Of a stretch of 10,978 nucleotides of DNA, positions 6,799 through 10,978 are shown in pieces. The position numbers were made by a program, and so were the translations under genes. The notes below the pieces were generated by a model that was not told where the DNA came from, ran no database searches, and saw only the letters and a program-made list of their open reading frames with translations. Location of the stretch: NCBI GenBank assembly GCA_002373855.1, contig DFKO01000148.1:1-10978 (forward strand), in the 5' to 3' direction. Source of the stretch: Lachnospiraceae bacterium UBA3643. Lineage in GTDB: Bacteria > Bacillota > Clostridia > Lachnospirales > Lachnospiraceae. The first letter of the stretch is position 1. Each line of letters starts with the position of its first letter.

Positions 6799-8463
6799 TT
6801 ACAGATATGAAAAGTTCCTTATCAGCCATGCGTTGCCGTTTTTGCAGTAAAGCCACTCAACAGTCATATCCTCCTCGTAGGTGACACTGCGGTATAAACG
6901 GTGGATAGTGTGGTATGTGGTGACGACAAGTGTATCGTCATCATACTTAACTATGCTTAGTATCTCCGTACTCTTTATCTCAAATTCGTCGGGACGGCCT
7001 GCCCATGAGAGTCCGCTCTGGGCACTTGCTATGGCATTGTATGCGGCGCCGCCTGACTCAAGATACTTTGATACATTGGCAAACGAACCCCAGAGGTTCA
7101 TGTTATAGATAAAGTTTTCTCCGGCTACAACAAAGCCGTTGTAAAGTCTGTCATTGAGATCATAATCAAGCTGGTCATCAAAGAATACGCACGCATTGAA
7201 ATAATGATCCGAATCCCTTGTGTCCTCATCACCGACAGCTACGATCTCATCTCGAAGGGAGTTGTCTGAAACTGTATATGTATTGTCATATTTCTCGAGT
7301 GTCACTTCGGGCTCGTCAATAAAATCGGTAAGTGTATAAACACACTCATTAATCGATACTCCCGATTTGGCAGATGCAGCCTGGGACATATATGAATCAA
7401 GCTGTGTATCCTCTGTCAGGAATACTGTCTCATCGTCCGCTTCAAGCTTTTCCCCGTTTACATATACATCATCGCCTTCATAGCATTTAATTGTATATGT
7501 CTCCATTTCAGGTCCTCCAAGGAGTACCTGAAGTTCCGAAAATTCATAATCGCAAAATCCAAACTCATCGGATTCTGTCTTGTGCTTTAAGGTAATGGTA
7601 CCAATGAGCAGATCATCTGCATATACATCGTATGAGGGATGTCTCTCTGTGTATGCCTCGTTGGCACTGCATGAGATGGTCCTGCCTGACAGTGTGTCAG
7701 AAATATATCTGTCAATCACCTCATCGTTCTCATATCTGTTAATAAGGATCCAGCCCTCTCCGGCACTCTCTCTTAAATGGTCTGTATCAAATCTGTAAAG
7801 CTCACCTGCCGCTACTGCATCCGGCTGGATAGCTGCCTGTGCAGCGTCGTATCTGCTTTGATAATCCCTGAACTTGCCTGTCAAGATCACGCATACGATT
7901 ATAGTTGCAATGATCCAGATGACTACATATATACCGAGGCATATGAGGAATAAAGGCTTTTTCTTTTTACCCTCTTCCGTATCTGTATCAGGCTTATTAT
8001 CATCGTTTAAATCTACAGATTCAAGATCCCCGTCTTCATCGTTTATATCCACAGATTCAAGATCCCCATCGTTATCAATATCGACTGACTCTAAATCCCC
8101 GTCAGATGATTCCGTAATCACTTCCTCTGCATCAGAATCTTTATCAGAACCTTCAGCTGATTCTGAAACTTTATCTGTTACATCACCGGCTTCTTTCTCC
8201 TTGGATACTTCACTGCGCAGTTCGCCAAGTACTTCTTCCCGGAGCTCTTTTTTAAGCTCTTCGCGGACTTCCTCCCGCATCTCCTCCCGGAGTTTTTCAC
8301 GCTCCTCGGCTTTTACTTCCTCCCGGACTTTATCATGAAGTCTGTGGAGCAGCTCTTCTCTTGCTTCTCTTACAGACATCTCTTTATTTTCCTCGGTCCC
8401 TTTCATAGGCAGAGGAGTATTTTCGATATTTATTATTTTATTATCTTTTGTATTCTCACTCAT
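6799..8463 (-). CDS. uncharacterised single-pass membrane protein with charged coiled coil and acidic repeats
   Basis: I do not recognise this 554-residue protein. ATG 8463 is chosen over an in-frame ATG at 8490 because CCGGAG lies 11 bases upstream and the gene then begins 8 bases after the NAGPA stop; the spacing is long, so this is not certain. Layout: polar N-terminus (1-30); a highly charged Glu/Arg/Lys helix, probably coiled coil (about 31-92, repeated REE/EEV units); an acidic Ser/Asp linker with three GDLESVD repeats (121-157); a KKKK stop-transfer run (166-169); one membrane helix (about 170-195); and an external domain of about 355 residues. The external part is Asp/Tyr-rich with a C-terminal segment (YHTIHRLYRSVTYEEDMTV, then WLIRNFSYL) resembling small beta-rich domains that read out long-chain envelope proteins. 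The N-terminus should be cytoplasmic. It is probably coexpressed with the NAGPA protein. Confidence 0.8.
   Translation of the reverse strand: MSENTKDNKIINIENTPLPMKGTEENKEMSVREAREELLHRLHDKVREEVKAEEREKLREEMREEVREELKKELREEVLGELRSEVSKEKEAGDVTDKVSESAEGSDKDSDAEEVITESSDGDLESVDIDNDGDLESVDINDEDGDLESVDLNDDNKPDTDTEEGKKKKPLFLICLGIYVVIWIIATIIVCVILTGKFRDYQSRYDAAQAAIQPDAVAAGELYRFDTDHLRESAGEGWILINRYENDEVIDRYISDTLSGRTISCSANEAYTERHPSYDVYADDLLIGTITLKHKTESDEFGFCDYEFSELQVLLGGPEMETYTIKCYEGDDVYVNGEKLEADDETVFLTEDTQLDSYMSQAASAKSGVSINECVYTLTDFIDEPEVTLEKYDNTYTVSDNSLRDEIVAVGDEDTRDSDHYFNACVFFDDQLDYDLNDRLYNGFVVAGENFIYNMNLWGSFANVSKYLESGGAAYNAIASAQSGLSWAGRPDEFEIKSTEILSIVKYDDDTLVVTTYHTIHRLYRSVTYEEDMTVEWLYCKNGNAWLIRNFSYL
8011..8100 (-). 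repeat. three in-frame 21-bp repeats encoding GDLESVD
   Basis: Three copies encode GDLESVD in the membrane protein: 8080-8100, 8047-8067 and 8011-8031 in coding order. They are spaced 33 and 36 bases apart, with Asp/Asn-rich linkers. The copy at 8080 differs from the others at several third codon positions and in one Leu and one Ser codon, while the other two are nearly identical. This suggests an older duplication followed by a more recent one. The tract forms an acidic linker just before the membrane helix. Confidence 0.8.
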
Positions 8464-8471
8464 ACCCGTGA

Positions 8472-9587
8472 TCACTCCGGCATGACACATACCGCATCGG
8501 GTACGCCTCTTGCACCGTATATGGACATAACTACATTCATTATCTCGCCGTTGTAATAGATAACGGACGATCCTCCTCCGTCTAAGTTACCTGCATTGAC
8601 AGCACCAAAAGAAACCATGACATCAGCCACATCGGACAGTGTCGCACCGAGACTCGTCGCCTGTCTGCCGTCAAGTACTAAAAGAAGTACTGCTCCGTCA
8701 GCACGCTGGCCAAGGGCAGTACGGGGATTGAGGCCTCCGCCTGTACCCGATACATTAACCTTTTCTCCATTTATTACAAGGAATACATTACATGTAAGAC
8801 CGTCTCTGATACCGTAGCTCTCTGCCTGGGCTCCCGTCATACGGCCACACATAAGGATGCCGTCATTTGTAAATCCCATCATGTTGTATGTGGTACCGCT
8901 ACCTCCGTAGAGCTGCTTACCCTGTGAAAATACAAATCCGATAGGAGTACCGCCGTTGCCGACTCCGCCCTCATCCACAAAGAACGCTCCGTTTATGGCA
9001 AGTATCGCACCGTATCTGTCTGCTATTGCAGGTACGGACAGACCTGCAGAGCCGTCATAATAATCTCTCGGCGTACCTACAAATACTCTTGAAGGGTCGG
9101 CTACCACAGCCATTGTTCCAGTAAATGTAGGTCCCTTTAATTCATGAAACTCTATTCCGTTTTCCACATAAATATTGGAATCATACGATGATTCACATAT
9201 ATAGCTGACAGTCTCCTCCCCGTTTTCGTCTGTGACTGTCTCCTCAGTCTTTTCCTGGGCCAGGTTGACGGAGACAATTGAGAGATCTGTGAGCTCGTCT
9301 ATGTCTTCTACCTTGTTGGCATCTTCTATTGCCTGTATCTCTTCTTTAGTCAAAAAAATGTCTGCGAGAAATCCTCCGGCACTGCTCTCACGAACAGAGA
9401 GGACAAAGAGTTCCTTTACCCTCCGGGAAGGACCGTTTACACAGACATTCATCACGAAATACAAAAAGATGACCGCCATCAGAAGTGTAACACCGATAAA
9501 TGCAAAGATCCTCCCGACTATTTTAAGCACGGGATTTTTCTTTTTGACATTATTCTCTTTACCGGTGTTGTCTGTTCTTTCGGTCAT
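8472..9587 (-). CDS. membrane-anchored phosphodiester glycosidase (NAGPA domain) protein
   Basis: This 371-residue protein has a Lys-rich cytoplasmic N-terminus, one membrane helix (about 24-47), a variable acidic stalk (about 75-150), and a C-terminal NAGPA domain (about 155-370; PF09992). Key strings are AILAINGAFF (194-203), NPRTALGQ (287-294), LLLVLDGRQ (301-309) and NLDGGGSS (334-341), all characteristic of the family, and the closing GARGVPDAVCV. Related proteins cleave the GlcNAc-1-phosphodiester of mannose-6-phosphate in animals; bacterial members act on surface or exported polysaccharides such as exopolysaccharide or teichoic-type polymers. The active domain would face outside. The ATG has only a weak AAAAAG before it, and an in-frame TAA upstream limits the start. 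It lies 62 bases after dnaJ with no terminator seen and is tightly coupled to the next gene. Confidence 0.92.
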   Translation of the reverse strand: MTERTDNTGKENNVKKKNPVLKIVGRIFAFIGVTLLMAVIFLYFVMNVCVNGPSRRVKELFVLSVRESSAGGFLADIFLTKEEIQAIEDANKVEDIDELTDLSIVSVNLAQEKTEETVTDENGEETVSYICESSYDSNIYVENGIEFHELKGPTFTGTMAVVADPSRVFVGTPRDYYDGSAGLSVPAIADRYGAILAINGAFFVDEGGVGNGGTPIGFVFSQGKQLYGGSGTTYNMMGFTNDGILMCGRMTGAQAESYGIRDGLTCNVFLVINGEKVNVSGTGGGLNPRTALGQRADGAVLLLVLDGRQATSLGATLSDVADVMVSFGAVNAGNLDGGGSSVIYYNGEIMNVVMSIYGARGVPDAVCVMPE

Positions 9588-9649
9588 CTTTTTAATTATC
9601 AGAAGGGAAATGACTGTTTACCGCATCTCCCTGATCAAACTGATTATAT

Positions 9650-10819
9650 TTAAAACAATTTCTTTCTTTTAGGCTTCTTTGACGTCGAACCGTCTCCTTC
9701 TTTCTCCGCTCTGAATCTCTCTGCAGCTGTCAGGGAATTGGCTCCTGCCTCGTCAAATTCCTTAAGGAGCTTCTTTTCCTCACTTGAGAGCTTTGTGGGA
9801 ACCTGGACAACCAGTGTGACATAATGATCACCTCTTAAATCCTTGTTCCTAAGGGAAGGTACACCCTTTCCGCGAAGTCTTATTCTCGTATCCGTCGCCG
9901 TACCCGATTTTACTTCATAAACAACCGGTCCGTCAACTGTATCGATTATTATATCACCTCCGAGGGCTGCTATGGCAAATGACATGGGCACTGTTGAGAA
10001 TATGTTCATATCCTGTCTCTGGAAGATAGGATGGTTCTCAACTACTGCTTCTACGAGAGCGTCACCCCTCGGTCCGCCGTTGACACCGGGCTCGCCGAGT
10101 CCCTGCATACGCTTGCACTGGCCGTTGTCCACGCCTGCGGGGAATTCAACCTCATACCTCTTTCTCATAGGTATATATCCCGTGCCGCGACAATCCGGGC
10201 ATTTTTCCTTTATGACCTTACCCGTACCTCCGCAATCAGGACAGGTCTGTACATTTCTTACCTGACCGAAGAACGATTGCTGGGTAAATACCACCTGACC
10301 TTTACCGCCGCACTTTGAGCAGGTCTGGGGAGAAGTTCCGGGCTTTGCGCCGCTTCCGCCACACCTTGAACAGCTTTCCTTGACTGTCAGCTCTATCTCC
10401 TTCTTACATCCAAAGACTGCCTCCTCAAACTTAAGACGGACAGAGGTATGGATATTGCTGCCCTTCATGGGACCGTTGCTCCTGCCGCCTCTTCTGCCGC
10501 CGCCTCCGAAGAGATCTCCGAATATATCTCCGAATATATCCGAAAAATCCATACCGCTGAAATCAAAACCGCCGGCTCCGCCTGCGCCTCCGTCGAATGC
10601 GGCATGACCGAACTGATCATACTTCTGGCGCTTTTCGGGATCACTGAGCACGGCATATGCTTCCGAAGCCTCCTTGAATTTCTCGGCCGCCGACTCATCA
10701 CCCGGATTCATATCGGGGTGATATTTCTTTGCAAGCTGTCTGTATGCTTTTTTTATTGCGGCTTCATCGGCTGATTTATCTACACCGAGTACCTCGTAAT
10801 AATCTCTCTTGTCTGCCAT
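9650..10819 (-). CDS. dnaJ: chaperone DnaJ (Hsp40), type I
   Basis: A full-length 389-residue type I DnaJ. It stimulates DnaK ATPase activity and delivers unfolded proteins to it in the cytoplasm. The J domain (about 5-70) has the essential HPD (34-36). A Gly/Phe-rich linker follows (about 75-115). The zinc-binding region then has four CxxCxGxG repeats, [24 protein letters not shown] and CPDCRGTG, all complete. The C-terminal substrate domains include GGPRGDALV and [18 protein letters not shown]. It ends in a very basic tail (KKPKRKKLF), somewhat longer than usual. AAGGA lies 9 bases before the ATG. It directly follows dnaK, the standard Firmicute hrcA-grpE-dnaK-dnaJ order. The heat-shock operator (CIRCE) would lie upstream, outside the window; none is seen here. 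Confidence 0.98.
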   Translation of the reverse strand: MADKRDYYEVLGVDKSADEAAIKKAYRQLAKKYHPDMNPGDESAAEKFKEASEAYAVLSDPEKRQKYDQFGHAAFDGGAGGAGGFDFSGMDFSDIFGDIFGDLFGGGGRRGGRSNGPMKGSNIHTSVRLKFEEAVFGCKKEIELTVKESCSRCGGSGAKPGTSPQTCSKCGGKGQVVFTQQSFFGQVRNVQTCPDCGGTGKVIKEKCPDCRGTGYIPMRKRYEVEFPAGVDNGQCKRMQGLGEPGVNGGPRGDALVEAVVENHPIFQRQDMNIFSTVPMSFAIAALGGDIIIDTVDGPVVYEVKSGTATDTRIRLRGKGVPSLRNKDLRGDHYVTLVVQVPTKLSSEEKKLLKEFDEAGANSLTAAERFRAEKEGDGSTSKKPKRKKLF

Positions 10820-10849
10820 AATCGTATATCCTTAAACAATTTCTCTATA

Positions 10850-10889
10850 CATAATCTATGGGGACACTTGCGCGCCCCCTGTAGATATG
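10850..10889 (-). terminator. hairpin between dnaK and dnaJ (no U-tract)
   Basis: The minus-strand transcript can fold as CATATCTA pairing with TAGATTATG (one bulged U), then GGGG pairing with CCCC, with a GC-rich loop of about 12-13 nt. No run of U follows, so it is unlikely to be an efficient intrinsic terminator. It more probably stabilises or delimits processing of the dnaK message, lowering dnaJ expression relative to dnaK. Confidence 0.5.
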
Positions 10890-10930
10890 AAAATATTTCG
10901 TCCGTATTTACCAAACGATCCGGAATTTAA

Positions 10931-10978
10931 TTAAATCTCTTTGAAGTCTCCGTCGATGATATCATCTGCTCCGCCTGC
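10931..10978 (-). CDS. dnaK: DnaK (Hsp70), last 15 codons only
   Basis: The minus-strand frame at the right edge ends AGGADDIIDGDFKEI followed by TAA. This matches the conserved acidic C-terminal tail of bacterial DnaK (the D-x-D-F-K-E end), and its position directly upstream of dnaJ supports the call. Everything else of the gene lies outside the window. Confidence 0.92.
   Translation of the reverse strand, partial: AGGADDIIDGDFKEI

Noticed and set aside
7874..8338. 154-codon plus-strand Ser-rich ORF
   Set aside because: It is the antisense shadow of the Glu/Asp/Arg-rich coiled coil and acidic repeats of the minus-strand membrane protein; GAA/GAT-type codons read as TTC/TCA-type Ser and Phe codons.
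9232..9672. 146-codon plus-strand ORF
   Set aside because: It is antisense to the N-terminal half of the NAGPA gene, which has clear family motifs, and it has no supporting motif of its own.
10448..10774. Plus- and minus-strand frames within the dnaJ 5' region
   Set aside because: They are antisense or out-of-frame readings of the Gly/Phe-rich region and J domain of dnaJ.

Overview
The window looks like chromosomal DNA of an anaerobic low-GC Firmicute, most likely a Lachnospiraceae (Butyrivibrio-like) bacterium. The evidence is a dnaK-dnaJ pair of Gram-positive type, a DUF2975 / small Cro-CI regulator / DUF4173 membrane operon, a membrane-anchored phosphodiester glycosidase (NAGPA) protein, and strong GGAGG-type ribosome binding sites. 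By eye, the left part (1 to about 4240) is more AT-rich than the right part. This assignment is inferred from gene content, not from a search.

Layout: (i) 1-1521, minus: the N-terminal 507 residues of a large ATPase of the AAA_13 / RloC class (Walker A, CPTC motif, long coiled coil), running off the left edge. (ii) 1618-2298, minus: a small exported protein with a bacterial Ig-like (Big_2-like) segment. (iii) 2299-2828: a 530-base gene-free stretch. Its right end has a good sigma-A promoter followed by three perfect copies of a 17-nt sequence in alternating orientation, with centres exactly 31 bp apart. (iv) 2829-4238, plus: an archaeal-type AAA+ ATPase fused to a DUF234-like PD-(D/E)XK nuclease domain. 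It is the only plus-strand gene in the window. (v) 4116-6651, minus: a four-gene operon of DUF2975 protein, XRE regulator, DUF4173 protein and a small membrane protein whose 3' end overlaps the ATPase gene tail to tail. (vi) 6799-9587, minus: an uncharacterised single-pass membrane protein with a charged coiled coil and acidic repeats, preceded by the NAGPA-domain protein. (vii) 9650-10978, minus: dnaJ and the last codons of dnaK, separated by a hairpin.

The right half reads as core chromosome (chaperones, envelope proteins, a self-regulated membrane operon). The left 4.2 kb reads as accessory DNA: an RloC-like defence ATPase, an exported protein, and an orphan ATPase-nuclease that appears to have landed against the end of the membrane operon. 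The most unusual feature is the phased, alternating triple repeat between the promoter and start codon of the ATPase-nuclease gene. It could act as an operator array or as mutually exclusive RNA hairpins controlling that gene, or it could mark the end of a mobile unit.
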